64,000 nucleotides of DNA from Pseudarthrobacter sp. L1SW (GCF_020809045.1 NZ_CP078079.1:930001-994000), one strand, 5' to 3'; shown: positions 8,801 through 17,755, numbered from the stretch's first letter. Numbers and translations are program-made. Notes: generated by a model from the letters alone, not told the origin.

Positions 8801-9520
8801 GACAATCCCTGGCTGCTGCCACTGGACCGCGCCGTCTGCTTCCCGGTGCTGCCCTGTCAGCTGGCGGAAGCGCCGCCGTCGTTCCCGGAACACCGGCAAC
8901 AGGTCCGGAAGGGAATGGCTGCTGCGGAGCCAGTCCTCACCTATGCGCGTGCCCAGCACCAGGGTGACCACCGGCGAGGGCTCGAGGCCCATCCCCAGCA
9001 GCTGGTCCCCATACGCCGCCAGCTGCAGCAGGGCGCCCACCTTGGCGTGCCGGGCGAGCTTGGTGTCCCAGACCTCGTAGCGGCCGGGAGTTCCGGTGCC
9101 TGCGGCCTCGTTGACCAGGAAATCCGCGTAGCCCAGGAACTCACCGTCAAAGAAGGTGGCCTGGAAGACCACGTCCGCCCCGGACCGCAGGGCGAGCTCC
9201 GTTTCGGCATGCTTGGCCTGCAGTTCCCCGCGCACGTTCTGGCCGCGGTCAAGGGAGTACACGCCGGCACCCCTGCTGGCATCCCATTCGCCGTACTTGG
9301 CAACCAGGCTGGCCAGGACGGTCTGCTCGTGCCGGTCGCCCAGCCTGCCGGCGCGGACCTGCATCTCGTCTGCAGGGAACACCGCCTTCGGGGAACGGCC
9401 CAGCTTTTCGTCGAGGATCCGGAGCGTGCGGTATTCACACTCGCTGGCAGCCACAAGGTCACTGGCGGAAAAGACCAGGTCCGGCCGCGCGCCAGCCTCA
9501 GCAGCTTCGAGCAAGAACAC
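5867..9520 (-). CDS. RecB-like nuclease fused to a UPF1/Dna2-type superfamily 1 helicase
   Basis: A 1217-residue protein of the TM0106-type RecB-like nuclease family. The N-terminus (FSASDLVAASECEYRTLRIL) and a cysteine set near residue 242 (CGRCDYC) suggest an AddB/Cas4-like Fe-S or Zn site. A second nuclease-like part reads DIFFDFEGDPLW with YNRYDCLSTLRLRDWL, an RNase-H/DnaQ-like DEDD pattern. The C-terminal helicase has GPPGTGKT near 845, VIDEAGQF near 953, KFQGQEAPVVLVSM and RINVAVSRG. GTG 9520 was chosen because GGGGAGG lies directly upstream and family members start near FLLEA. The likely role is DNA end processing, replication-intermediate repair or defence; the role is not established here. 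Confidence 0.85.
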   Translation of the reverse strand: MFLLEAAEAGARPDLVFSASDLVAASECEYRTLRILDEKLGRSPKAVFPADEMQVRAGRLGDRHEQTVLASLVAKYGEWDASRGAGVYSLDRGQNVRGELQAKHAETELALRSGADVVFQATFFDGEFLGYADFLVNEAAGTGTPGRYEVWDTKLARHAKVGALLQLAAYGDQLLGMGLEPSPVVTLVLGTRIGEDWLRSSHSLPDLLPVFRERRRRFRQLTGQHREADGAVQWQQPGIVHCGRCDYCAEQVQLHRDLLMVAGMSVVQRKKLHAAGVTTIEELASMPAGDARNSVARLRSQARMQLGLDAAAGSRTFTKDGQPHTVSFTVLPGNTIGALPPPSPGDIFFDFEGDPLWQDPATGAWGIEYLFGVVEAPAPDHHGEPVFRPFWAHSRSGERRAFLDFLAYVEERRARHPDMHVYHYAAYEKTALRNLSLAHQAGEETVDSWLREGLLVDLYATVRHSLRISEPSYSIKKLEPLYMGGNLRSGDVKDAGASVVAYAAYCAARDSGRLDEADKVLASISDYNRYDCLSTLRLRDWLLEVGAQAAAADAQETPGGQAAAPAASPVRQSETGGQPAPEQRAAPEETPAEARLREYLASLPDNRPWTDDERAIAMVAAATGYHRRERKQFWWQHFDRVEAPLENWADQRNVFVVSSAEVTSDWALAKPRERMRTRVLRLRGTMTEGSDFRADSTWCRLYDAPPPDGMAAPDAAPGARAYSFGTRISELAPAPDNPEHTIITIAERESGKVAAYPHLPVALTEDQPLATASIEAAIAEIATAVGASLPSMPAQSGLDILRKRAPRFRTLEGPVDVPHDAEGAADYAVAITASLRDLDHSYLAVQGPPGTGKTYVGAHVIGRLVKEGWKIGVVGQSHNVVENLLCCAIATGGVNPAVVAKKLASPHDVPWKSCGEGDVARLLAASGGCLVGGTAWTMTGKEVPAGSLDLLVIDEAGQFSLANTLAVSRAAKRLLLLGDPQQLPQVTQGAHPEPVYESALGWLAAGHATLPAALGYFLADTWRMHPDLCRAVSTLSYEGKLQSAPAASQRKLEELPPGVETVFVEHNGNTTASQEEAAEVVRQARRHLGLKWKPGAESEARPLDQQDLLVVAAYNAQVHLIRKSLEEAGLPDVRVGTVDKFQGQEAPVVLVSMACSAVAEAPRGAEFLLNRNRINVAVSRGQWRAVIIRSPELTSYMPHKPAALEELGAFIGLSPRE

Positions 9521-9858
9521 GGGGCCTCCCCATCGACAGCCGGCCAGGAGGACGGTTCCTCCAGCCTTGGTTTTCACTGCCTCAAACGTAGCAAGGGGCA
9601 CCGACAATCAAGCTTCATGGGCTGGCTGGCTGCCTTTCCGGGAGGAGAAAATTCAGCGTGGACGCCGGCAGGGCGTAGCAGTACCCTGTCAGTGCGGGCG
9701 GCCGCGACGGCTCAAACCCGCAGCGACGGCACCCGTGCAGTCTGCGGGCGTCGGGTCTGGGTCGGCGGGCTGGGGCAACGAGGCGGCCCTTAGGGCTGCC
9801 GCAGGATCGTGCCGACGGCAGCTGACAGAACTCGGTTTGTCCCGGAAGAGGTTCCAGC
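9521..9858. other. 338-nt divergent intergenic region
   Basis: This separates the minus-strand nuclease-helicase from the plus-strand small secreted protein. No frame shows coding bias. On the minus strand CTTGAT is followed 16 nt later by TACGTT, a possible promoter for the helicase. Nothing else stands out. Confidence 0.5.
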
Positions 9859-10119
9859 ATGACCGTCCACCTTCGCCGTACCGCCATCACCAGCCTTGCC
9901 GGCCTGTCCCTCCTTGCGGTGGGCGCCGCCCCGGCGCAGGCAGCCAATGACGCCGCCAGTTGCGTCGGCATCATCGTGTCCACCCAGGCGTCCGCGGGCG
10001 TCCTCGACGTGAACTACTTCAAGGACATCGCACGCGAGGATGGGACGCGCAATTTCGGGCAGTTCGTCCAGTTCGGAGCACGGCTGCACAACGGCACCAT
10101 GGAAGCCTGCCTTCCGTAG
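9859..10119 (+). CDS. Small secreted protein of unknown function
   Basis: The 86-residue product begins with a clear Sec signal peptide (MTVHLRRTAITSL, hydrophobic core, cleavage after AQA near residue 28). A mature domain of about 57 residues follows, with two cysteines (ASCVG and the C-terminal EACLP) that could form a disulfide. It contains DVNYFKDIAREDG and GQFVQFGARLHNG. I do not recognise a family. GGAAGAGG precedes the ATG. No operon partner is apparent; the next gene is convergent beyond a palindromic repeat. Confidence 0.65.
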   Translation: MTVHLRRTAITSLAGLSLLAVGAAPAQAANDAASCVGIIVSTQASAGVLDVNYFKDIAREDGTRNFGQFVQFGARLHNGTMEACLP

Positions 10120-10220
10120 TAGCCCTGACGCCCAGTAGCTCCAAGCCAAGGCGGGCGGACGACGGCGGGACCTCCCGGCGTCGCCCGCCTCCTTTGTTGT
10201 GGGCTGCTGATTCAGCAATG

Positions 10221-10280
10221 TAGGTAGCGCCAAGTGTCGTTCTGAGCCCCCAAAACGACACTTGGCGCTACCCAGTTGGG
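10221..10280. repeat. Dispersed palindromic repeat, copy 2
   Basis: Same core as 5363-5428: GGTAGCGCCAAGTGTCGTTC followed by TGA, a short spacer, then AAAACGACACTTGGCGCTAC and CCAGTTGGG. The left CCCAAC tip of copy 1 is lost here. It abuts the stop codon of terC at 10281 and may serve as its transcription end. Confidence 0.8.
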
Positions 10281-11480
10281 TCAGCCCTCCGCGGCCGCCC
10301 GCACCTGGGCTTTGTCATGCTCGGCGTGCGCGGAGCGCAGCAGGTCCATGAACTCGGTTTCGTTACGGATGAGCCGCTTGTACTTCTCCGGCAGCTTGCG
10401 GATCTGGTCCTCCTCACGGCACATCGCGGCGAAAATCTTGTCCCGCTCGTTCATGTCCGTCTCGTAGTTGAGGTCCAGGTACTCAACAGCATGCCGCCGG
10501 GCCCCGGAAACGGCGTTCTTGGCCTTGCCCTTGGGGCTGAAGATGGACGCCAGGACCGTGACCACCAGGACGCCCAGGATCACGCTCAGGGACACCCCCG
10601 TGCTGACCTCCACCACGTTCACGTGCTCGCCGTCGTTGATGAACGGCAGGGTGTTCTCATGCAGCGCGTGCAGGATGAGCTTCACGCCGATGAACCCCAG
10701 GATGACGGCCAGGCCGTAGGAGAGGAAGATCAGTCGGTCCAGCAGGCCGTCGATCAGGAAGAACAGCTGCCGCAGGCCCATCAGGGAGAACGCCGTGGCC
10801 GTGAACACGATGAACACGTTCTGGGTCAGGCCGAAGATCGCCGGGATGGAGTCCAGCGCAAACAGGATGTCCGTGCCGCCGATCGCCACCATCACCAGGA
10901 GCATCGGGGTGAGGACGCGCTTGCCGTCCTGCATGGTGAAGAGCTTGTCGCCGTCGTAGTGTTCCGACGCCGGCAGGAACTTCTTGGCGAGCCGGACCAC
11001 CAGGCCCTCGGTGTCGTCGTCGTGGCTGTCCGGCTTGAGGAGGTTGCCGGCGGTTATGAGCAGGATCAGCCCGAAGATGTAGAACACCCACGCGAAGCTG
11101 TTGATCAGGGCCGCACCCAGGAAAATGAACGCGGTACGGGCGATCAGCGAAAAGACGATGCCGAACAGCAGCACCTTCTGCTGGTCCGCGCGGGGCACCC
11201 GGAAGCTCGCCATGATGATGAGGAAGACGAAGAGGTTGTCCACGGACAGTGCCTTCTCCGTGATGTATCCGGCAAAGTATTCGGTGCCCATGGTGGGCCC
11301 GCCGAACAGCAGCACGCCGAGCCCAAACAGCAGTGCGATCCCCACATACAGGGCAGACCACACAGCCGCTTCCTTAAGCGAGGGCGTGTGCGCCTTGCGG
11401 ACGTGGAAAAAGAAATCGAAGACCAGCAGGCCCACGATCCCAATGACGGTCAGCGTCCAGACATAAGAAGGTACTTCCAC
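10281..11480 (-). CDS. TerC/Alx family integral membrane protein
   Basis: A 399-residue polytopic protein with about nine hydrophobic segments. It carries the two hallmark acidic motifs of the family: DNLFVFLIIM in the first half and DILFALDSIPAIFGL in the second. TerC/Alx proteins are linked to tellurite resistance and Mn2+ export during metallation of exported proteins. The charged C-terminus (about 70 residues, KYKRLIRNETEFMDLL) is cytosolic. The start is GTG 11480 with GAAAGG upstream. It follows recQ on the same strand after 41 nt, so the two are probably co-transcribed, and no Mn riboswitch fits in that gap. Confidence 0.9.
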   Translation of the reverse strand: MEVPSYVWTLTVIGIVGLLVFDFFFHVRKAHTPSLKEAAVWSALYVGIALLFGLGVLLFGGPTMGTEYFAGYITEKALSVDNLFVFLIIMASFRVPRADQQKVLLFGIVFSLIARTAFIFLGAALINSFAWVFYIFGLILLITAGNLLKPDSHDDDTEGLVVRLAKKFLPASEHYDGDKLFTMQDGKRVLTPMLLVMVAIGGTDILFALDSIPAIFGLTQNVFIVFTATAFSLMGLRQLFFLIDGLLDRLIFLSYGLAVILGFIGVKLILHALHENTLPFINDGEHVNVVEVSTGVSLSVILGVLVVTVLASIFSPKGKAKNAVSGARRHAVEYLDLNYETDMNERDKIFAAMCREEDQIRKLPEKYKRLIRNETEFMDLLRSAHAEHDKAQVRAAAEG

Positions 11481-11521
11481 GCGGCGGGCCTTTCGTTGGA
11501 GTCTCTTCCCAGCCTACCCAC

Positions 11522-13204
11522 CTATGCCGGCTTGAGGAGTTCGTGTTCCACCACAGCGGTCCGCGAGAGGGTCTTGTAGCCCTCCTGTTCAAACAGCACG
11601 GTCATCACGTCATCCTCGTGCCGCATCACCAGCCCCGGCCCCCACTCCTTGTGGACCACGGCGGACTGGAGCGGGAACCGTTCCTCCGCCTGGCCGCCGG
11701 AAGCCGTGCCGCCGTCGTCGTCGTCCCTTGAGTGGAGCGCCGGCCCCTTCGCGGCAGCGTCCGCGCACGCGTCGCAGTTTCCGCACGGTTCAGGCAGGTC
11801 CTCGCCGAAGTAGCCCAGCAGGAACTGCCGCCGGCAGCCGTCCGTCTCGGCGTAGCCGCGCATCATGGTGAGCCTGGACTGGTCCACGCGCTGCCGGGCC
11901 TCGGCGAGTTCGACGGCGTCCTCCACCAGCGCGGACGGCTTCGCCTTCGAAACCAGGCGGACACCGCGCCTGCCGGAGGTGACGGCGCCGGTCTCCTCCA
12001 GCTGGTTCACCAGCGAGGTGATGCGCCGGGCGGGAAAGCCGGTGAGCTCCGCCAAGGACGATTTCGGCGCCGGCGCTCCCGCGGCCTTCAGTACCTTCAA
12101 TACGGCCAGGAGCGATTCAGGATCCGGGGAGTGCGTTGCGAAGAACTTCCGCAGGCCCAGATCCTCCGACCGGTAGTGCAGCACGGCCGCAGCCGGCTCA
12201 CCGTCACGCCCGGCCCGGCCGATCTCCTGGTAGTAGGAATCCAGCGACTCGGGAATGTCCGCGTGGACCACGAAGCGCACATTGGGCTTGTCGATTCCCA
12301 TGCCGAACGCGGTGGTGGCCACCACGACGTCGAGCTGGTCGTCCAGGAACTGCTCGTGGATGCGCTCGCGGTCCCCGGCGGAGCGGCCGGCGTGGTAAGC
12401 CTCTGCGCGCAGCCCAGCCTTGGCCAGCTTGGCGGCGTACTTTTCGGTGTCCTTCCGGGTGGCGGCGTAGAGGAGCCCTTGCCCGTCCCGGGCCATCGCC
12501 GCCACCTGTTCCACCACGGCCTGGCGCTTACCCTTGTCCTCATGGTGGCGGACCACGTCCAGGCTGATGTTGGGCCGGTCGAAGCCGTGCACCAGGACCA
12601 GCGGGTCCTTCATGCCCAGCCGCTCCACGATCTCGTCCCGGACCGGGGGCGAGGCCGTGGCGGTCAGGGCCGCAACGGGAGGATTGCCCAGCCGTTCGCG
12701 GACGTTTCCCAGGCTGAGGTAGTCGGGGCGGAAATCGTGGCCCCAGGAGGAGACGCAGTGGGCCTCGTCCACCACGAACAGGGAAATGCCCATGGTGGCA
12801 ATGCGGTCCACCGTCTTCTGCTTGGCCAGCTGCTCCGGGGCGAGGAACAGGAACGTGGCCTCGCCGGTTTCTACCGCATGCCAGGCGGACTCCACCTCCG
12901 CGTCGCTGCGGGAGGAGTTGACGGCGACGGCGGCACCCGCCCCCAAGTCCGAGGCCAGTCCGTCGAGCTGGTCCTCCTGCAGGGCGATGAGCGGGGAAAC
13001 CACGACGGCGGGGCGCCCGGTCTTGTTGTGGAGGAACTGTGCCGCGACCTGGTAGATCGCAGATTTTCCATAGCCGGTGGGCATCACCGCCAGGACGTCC
13101 CGGCCGCCGGCGAGCGCGGCCATGCCGGCCAGCTGGCCGTCCCGCAGCTGGGGGAGGGAAAAGGAGGACGCCGCGAGGGCGGCGAGGGCAAGGTCGTCGG
13201 ACAT
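11522..13204 (-). CDS. RecQ-family ATP-dependent DNA helicase
   Basis: A 560-residue superfamily 2 helicase. Motif I is MPTGYGKS (residues 41-48), motif II is [17 protein letters not shown], and motif VI is [13 protein letters not shown] RecQ zinc-binding part ([20 protein letters not shown]) completes the core. No HRDC domain is visible; the tail beyond the zinc site is about 70 residues ([20 protein letters not shown]) and resembles a short SH3-like repeat of unknown role. ATG 13204 is preferred over the adjacent TTG. The likely role is unwinding recombination intermediates. It is divergent from the molybdopterin oxidoreductase gene. Confidence 0.9.
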   Translation of the reverse strand: MSDDLALAALAASSFSLPQLRDGQLAGMAALAGGRDVLAVMPTGYGKSAIYQVAAQFLHNKTGRPAVVVSPLIALQEDQLDGLASDLGAGAAVAVNSSRSDAEVESAWHAVETGEATFLFLAPEQLAKQKTVDRIATMGISLFVVDEAHCVSSWGHDFRPDYLSLGNVRERLGNPPVAALTATASPPVRDEIVERLGMKDPLVLVHGFDRPNISLDVVRHHEDKGKRQAVVEQVAAMARDGQGLLYAATRKDTEKYAAKLAKAGLRAEAYHAGRSAGDRERIHEQFLDDQLDVVVATTAFGMGIDKPNVRFVVHADIPESLDSYYQEIGRAGRDGEPAAAVLHYRSEDLGLRKFFATHSPDPESLLAVLKVLKAAGAPAPKSSLAELTGFPARRITSLVNQLEETGAVTSGRRGVRLVSKAKPSALVEDAVELAEARQRVDQSRLTMMRGYAETDGCRRQFLLGYFGEDLPEPCGNCDACADAAAKGPALHSRDDDDGGTASGGQAEERFPLQSAVVHKEWGPGLVMRHEDDVMTVLFEQEGYKTLSRTAVVEHELLKPA

Positions 13205-13437
13205 CAAAGGCGCTCCGCAGAGTGGTTCCCGCGGCCGCTTGCTTCAGCCGAGGTGACCAGCCTATCGCGGTCGGGACCCGGCGTCGTCCGTTGCCCGCGG
13301 CGGCCGCCCGGTCAGCGAGTGGTCGGGGAGCCGTTTTCCTTGACTTCCCGGTTTCCCTGAACAAGTGTGGAAAGTGCCCGGACCTCCCGAACATCCGGAG
13401 GGTTGCCGGTACCGGCTGAACGCGAGGAGAACCAGCA

Positions 13438-15765
13438 GTGACGCGCAAAAACCCCGAAGTCGAAGAGGCTGACGAGTCCGAGATCGAAGTCAGCGGCCAT
13501 CCGAAGACATGGGCCGCCGGCGTGCCTGGCGTCTACCATTCCATGCAGCCGGCTCTCAAGCACATGGGCCTGGACCGGTCGCGGAAGACCCTGCTGGCGC
13601 TGAACCAGAAGGACGGCTTCGACTGCATGAGCTGCGCCTGGCCTGACCCGGGGCACCGCAAGACGTTCGAATTCTGCGAGAACGGTGCCAAGGCAGTGAC
13701 CTGGGAGGCCACGCCGGTGGTCATAGGGTCCGAGTTCTGGGCCGAACACCCGGTCAGCGAGCTGCGGGAGCGGTCCGAGTACTGGCTTGGCATGCAGGGG
13801 CGCCTGACGGAACCCGTGTACAAGCCCGCCGGCGAGGACCACTACCGGCCCGTGGGCTGGGACGAAGCCTTCGGGATCATCGCGGACAAGCTGAAGTCCC
13901 TGCCCAGCCCGGACCAGGCAGCCTTTTACACCAGCGGCCGGACCTCCAACGAGGCCGCCTTCCTGTACCAGCTGTTCATCCGCGGCTACGGCACCAACAA
14001 CCTGCCGGACTGCTCCAATATGTGCCACGAGTCCTCCGGCTGGGCCATGGGCCAGACCATCGGCGTCGGCAAGGCCACGGTCTCCTACGACGACTTCGCC
14101 AAGGCCGACCTGATCATCATCATGGGACAGAACCCGGGCACCAACCACCCCCGCATGCTCACCGCCCTCGAGGAGGCAAAGGAGGCCGGCGCCCGGATCG
14201 TGGCGATCAACCCGCTGCCTGAGGCCGGGTTGATGCGCTACAAGAACCCGCAAAAGGTGAAGGGGATCATCGGCCACGGCACGGATCTGGCGGACCAGTT
14301 CCTGCAGGTGCGGATCGGCGGCGACATGGCGCTGCTGCAGGCCGTGTCCAAGCGCGTCCTGGATGCCGAGGCCGCCCACCCGGGGACGGTGCTGGACCAC
14401 CAGTTCCTTGAGGAACACTGCGAGGGGCTTGAGGAGCTCCGGGCGCACCTTGCCGAACTGGACGAGGCCGCAGTCCTAGAGGCCACGGGCCTGCGGACCG
14501 AGGAAATCGACGAGCTCGCCGCCCGTTACCTCGCCGCGGAGAAAGTGATCATCACCTGGGCCATGGGCATCACGCAGCACAAGAAGGCCGTGGCCACCAT
14601 CAAGGAGATCATCAACCTCCTGCTGCTGCGCGGCAACATCGGCAAGCCCGGCGCCGGAGCTTCGCCCATCCGCGGGCACAGCAATGTCCAGGGCGACCGG
14701 ACCATGGGCATCTGGGAACAGATGCCGCCGGCCTTCCTGGACGCCCTGGGCAAGGAATTCAGCTTCGAACCGCCGCGGACGCATGGCGCGGACGCGGTGG
14801 AGACCATCCGGCAGATGCGCGACGGCGGGATCAAGGTTTTTATCGCCATGGGCGGCAACTTCGTGGGCGCCATGTCCGACACCAGGGCTGCCGAGGCTGC
14901 TATGGAAGGCACCGAGCTGTCCGTGCAGATCTCCACCAAGCTCAACCACTCCCACGCGGTCACAGGCACTGAAGCGTTGATCCTGCCCACGCTCGGACGG
15001 ACCGAGATCGACCGGCAGGAGTCCGGCCCGCAGTTCGTGTCCGTGGAGGACACTGTCTGCGCCGTCCACGCCTCCCACGGCACGGTTGAACCCGTGGCTC
15101 CCGGCCTGCTCTCGGAGGTGGCCATCGTCTGCCAGCTGGCGGAGCGGGTGCTGGGGGACCGGATCGCAGCGGACTGGGCGGGCTTCCAGAAGGACTACGA
15201 CCTGATCCGCGAGCATATCTCCCACGTGGTGGTGGGCTGCGAGGACTACAACCGGAAGATCAGGCAGGAGGGCGGCTTTGTCCTGCCGAACGGTCCGCGC
15301 GACTCCCGCACGTTCCACACGCCCACTGGCAAGGCAATTCTGACCGTTAACGAGCTCGAGCATGTGGAGCGCCCGGCGGGCACCCTGATCCTGCAGAGCA
15401 TGCGCTCGCACGACCAGTTCAACACGACCATCTACGGCCACAACGACCGCTACCGCGGCATCAAGAAGGGCCGCGAGGTGGTGTTCGTGAATCCGGCGGA
15501 CCTGGCCGAACTGGGGATAGAAGACGGGCAGCACGTGGACGTGCGGGGTGTCTACGAGGACAACGCGGAGCGGGTCCTACGCAACTACCGGGTGGTGTCC
15601 TACCCCTCGGCCCGCGGATGCGCTGCCGCCTACTATCCGGAAGCCAACGTGCTGGTGCCGCTGGAAAGTGTGGCGGAGGGCAGCCAGACGCCCGTCTCCA
15701 AGGCCGTGATCGTCAGGCTTGAGCCCGTGGCCGCATTCCGTGAGGAGCCCACGGCCGCGGGATAA
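13438..15765 (+). CDS. FdhF/YdeP-family molybdopterin oxidoreductase
   Basis: A 775-residue protein of the molybdopterin-binding superfamily. Motifs include FDCMSCAWPDPGHRKTFEFC (a Cys pair at 63/66 instead of a full four-cysteine Fe-S site), CHESSGWAMGQTIGVGK, GQNPGTNHPRM and GNIGKPGAGASPIRGHSNVQ. The C-terminal molydop-binding beta-barrel holds RSHDQFNTTIYGHNDRYRG. YdeP-like proteins are related to formate dehydrogenase alpha subunits, but their physiological substrate is unproven; E. coli YdeP is associated with acid resistance. GTG 13438 has GAGGAGA eight bases upstream. Its neighbours DUF6457 and formaldehyde dehydrogenase hint at C1 metabolism. Confidence 0.85.
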   Translation: MTRKNPEVEEADESEIEVSGHPKTWAAGVPGVYHSMQPALKHMGLDRSRKTLLALNQKDGFDCMSCAWPDPGHRKTFEFCENGAKAVTWEATPVVIGSEFWAEHPVSELRERSEYWLGMQGRLTEPVYKPAGEDHYRPVGWDEAFGIIADKLKSLPSPDQAAFYTSGRTSNEAAFLYQLFIRGYGTNNLPDCSNMCHESSGWAMGQTIGVGKATVSYDDFAKADLIIIMGQNPGTNHPRMLTALEEAKEAGARIVAINPLPEAGLMRYKNPQKVKGIIGHGTDLADQFLQVRIGGDMALLQAVSKRVLDAEAAHPGTVLDHQFLEEHCEGLEELRAHLAELDEAAVLEATGLRTEEIDELAARYLAAEKVIITWAMGITQHKKAVATIKEIINLLLLRGNIGKPGAGASPIRGHSNVQGDRTMGIWEQMPPAFLDALGKEFSFEPPRTHGADAVETIRQMRDGGIKVFIAMGGNFVGAMSDTRAAEAAMEGTELSVQISTKLNHSHAVTGTEALILPTLGRTEIDRQESGPQFVSVEDTVCAVHASHGTVEPVAPGLLSEVAIVCQLAERVLGDRIAADWAGFQKDYDLIREHISHVVVGCEDYNRKIRQEGGFVLPNGPRDSRTFHTPTGKAILTVNELEHVERPAGTLILQSMRSHDQFNTTIYGHNDRYRGIKKGREVVFVNPADLAELGIEDGQHVDVRGVYEDNAERVLRNYRVVSYPSARGCAAAYYPEANVLVPLESVAEGSQTPVSKAVIVRLEPVAAFREEPTAAG

Positions 15766-15777
15766 GAAGCGGCGCGG

Positions 15778-16107
15778 CTATTGCGCGGTGTCCGCCCAGC
15801 CCTTGCTGGCGGGCCCGCCGTCGTGCCCGTCCTCGCACAGCTGGAAGGCCGTGTCCGCGGCTTTGGCCACCGCGGCAGCTGCGTTATCGCGGTTGCCGGC
15901 GCTGCCGGTCCCGGCTTCCAGCCCTGCCGCGTAACCCACCATGAAGGTGGTCACCGGGGCGGCGGCGTGGATGACAGAGTCGGCCGATTTCCGGGCCAGG
16001 TCCAGGAGCAGCTCGTGGTCCACCTTCAGGTCCAGAATCTGCAGTGCCTGGGCGAGCCGGTTGCTCCACTGGTCCAGAATCTGGATTTCGTCCTCGTTGG
16101 CCGGCAT
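15778..16107 (-). CDS. DUF6457 domain protein
   Basis: A 109-residue cytosolic, mostly helical protein. The segments LDQWSNRLAQALQILDLKVD and HAAAPVTTFMVGYAAGL match what I recall of DUF6457, a small actinobacterial domain found next to molybdenum-cofactor genes (MobA, FdhD, FdhF-like). That fits its convergent neighbour 12 nt away. ATG 16107 is preferred over an upstream GTG because AAGGAG sits five bases before it. It may help mature or insert the molybdopterin cofactor; this is inferred from context only. Confidence 0.7.
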   Translation of the reverse strand: MPANEDEIQILDQWSNRLAQALQILDLKVDHELLLDLARKSADSVIHAAAPVTTFMVGYAAGLEAGTGSAGNRDNAAAAVAKAADTAFQLCEDGHDGGPASKGWADTAQ

Positions 16108-16431
16108 GTCCACTCCTTGGTTTCGCTCGGTGTTGGGTCGCTGGAACGTTCTCCGTGCCGAGACTACAAGGGTTCGGCGCGGAAGTCACCGGGTGTCCGG
16201 AACCCCTAATTCCGGTGAGTGGAGATATTAGGAGCCGAACCTCTGGATATGCGGCCATGCCGTGCTTAGACTGGGCGGACCCCCGTCCATTTGGACCCTT
16301 TCCGACCCGATATCCCCTGATGTTGAGGCGCCAGGAATGTCGGCCACCGGACGGTGCCCCTGCCCGGGGGAGCATCAACGACCCAAAATCACGGCCGCCC
16401 CACCGGGCAGGCCTGACTTCAGGAGAGATAG
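16108..16431. other. 324-nt divergent regulatory region with a promoter toward fdhA
   Basis: No coding frame is evident. On the plus strand TGGATA (16244-16249) and TAGACT (16267-16272) are 17 nt apart, a plausible promoter that would leave a leader of about 150 nt before the formaldehyde dehydrogenase. Inside that leader a short G/C hairpin (TGCCCC with GGGG-AGCA, around 16357-16375) may form. A strong AGGAGAGAT precedes the ATG. Confidence 0.45.
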
Positions 16432-17649
16432 ATGACAGGGAACAAAGCCGTTGCCTACAAAGAGCCGGGCAAGGTTGAACTGATTGACATTGACTACCCC
16501 AGTTTTGAACTCAAGGACGGGCCGGGCGTCAACCCAGCGAATGTGGGCCGTCCGGTCAATCACGGAGTGATCCTCAAGACCGTGGCCACCAACATCTGCG
16601 GCTCGGACCAGCACATGGTCCGCGGACGCACCACCGCCCCGCCCAACCTGGTGCTGGGGCATGAGATCACCGGTGAAGTGGTGGAGGTGGGCCGCGATGT
16701 GGAGTTTATTAAAGTCGGCGACCTCTGTTCGGTGCCGTTCAACATCGCCTGCGGCCGCTGCCGGAACTGCAAGGAGCGCAAGACCGGCATCTGCCTGAAC
16801 GTGAACCCGGACCGCCCGGGCAGCGCTTATGGGTACGTGGACATGGGCGGCTGGGTGGGCGGCCAGGCGAACTACGTACTGGTGCCGTATGCCGACTGGA
16901 ACCTGCTGAAGTTCCCGGACAAGGACCAGGCCATGGAGAAGATCATGGACCTGGCCATGCTCTCGGACATCTTCCCCACCGGGTTCCACGGCGCCGTCAG
17001 CGCCGGAGTGGGCGTTGGCTCCACGGTCTACGTGGCCGGAGCCGGTCCTGTTGGCCTCGCCGCGGCGACCAGCGCGCATTTGCTGGGTGCCGCCGTCGTG
17101 ATTGTTGGAGACCTCAACGAGGACAGGCTGGCACGGGCGCGCAGCTTTGGCTGCGAGACGGTGGACCTCACCAAGGGAGGCCCGGCGGAGCAGATCGAAC
17201 AGATCCTCGGGGTGCCCGAAGTGGACTGCGGCGTGGATGCAGTGGGCTTCGAGGCGCGGGGGCACGGGCACGGAAAGGACGCAGAGGAAGCGCCCGCCAC
17301 CGTGCTGAACTCGTTGATGGAGATCACCGCAGCCGGCGGTGCGCTGGGCATTCCGGGACTGTACGTGACCGGTGACCCGGGCGGCATCGACGAGGCCGCC
17401 AAGAAGGGCGCGCTGAGCCTGAGCCTGGGCACCGGTTGGGCCAAGTCACTGAGCTTCACCACCGGCCAGTGCCCGGTGATGAAGTACAACCGTCAGCTGA
17501 TGATGGCCATCCTGAACGACAAGGTGAACATCGCCAAGAACGTGAACGCAAAGGCGATCACGCTTGAAGAAGCGCCGCAGGGCTACGCGGAGTTCGACGC
17601 GGGTGCAGCAACCAAGTATGTCCTCAACCCGAACGGCTACCTGAGCTGA
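16432..17649 (+). CDS. fdhA: Glutathione-independent formaldehyde dehydrogenase
   Basis: A 405-residue zinc-dependent medium-chain dehydrogenase. The catalytic zinc ligands are Cys56 in NICGSDQHM and His77-Glu78 in LGHEITGE. The structural zinc site is the cysteine quartet 107/110/113/121 (ACGRCRNCKERKTGIC). The NAD site is GAGPVGLAAA. The insertion GYVDMGGWVGGQANYVLVPY and the length match the Pseudomonas putida type, which oxidises formaldehyde to formate with tightly bound NAD. It lies next to the YdeP-like oxidoreductase and DUF6457, so a formaldehyde-stress or C1 detoxification role is likely. Confidence 0.92.
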   Translation: MTGNKAVAYKEPGKVELIDIDYPSFELKDGPGVNPANVGRPVNHGVILKTVATNICGSDQHMVRGRTTAPPNLVLGHEITGEVVEVGRDVEFIKVGDLCSVPFNIACGRCRNCKERKTGICLNVNPDRPGSAYGYVDMGGWVGGQANYVLVPYADWNLLKFPDKDQAMEKIMDLAMLSDIFPTGFHGAVSAGVGVGSTVYVAGAGPVGLAAATSAHLLGAAVVIVGDLNEDRLARARSFGCETVDLTKGGPAEQIEQILGVPEVDCGVDAVGFEARGHGHGKDAEEAPATVLNSLMEITAAGGALGIPGLYVTGDPGGIDEAAKKGALSLSLGTGWAKSLSFTTGQCPVMKYNRQLMMAILNDKVNIAKNVNAKAITLEEAPQGYAEFDAGAATKYVLNPNGYLS

Positions 17650-17755
17650 CCCCGGACTGGCGGACGGTGGGGTCACGGCAAGGGATGGGTGCGGGAACAA
17701 GCGTCCTTCGGCTGAGGTTAAGCTGAAGTGCACACCGCACAGAAGGAGATCCCCC

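Noticed and set aside
11481..11521. Possible yybP-ykoY manganese riboswitch before terC
   Set aside because: Only 41 nt separate recQ and terC, too little for the riboswitch.
13438..15765. Annotation as a genuine formate dehydrogenase
   Set aside because: It belongs to the YdeP branch with a reduced cysteine motif and no electron-transfer subunits nearby.
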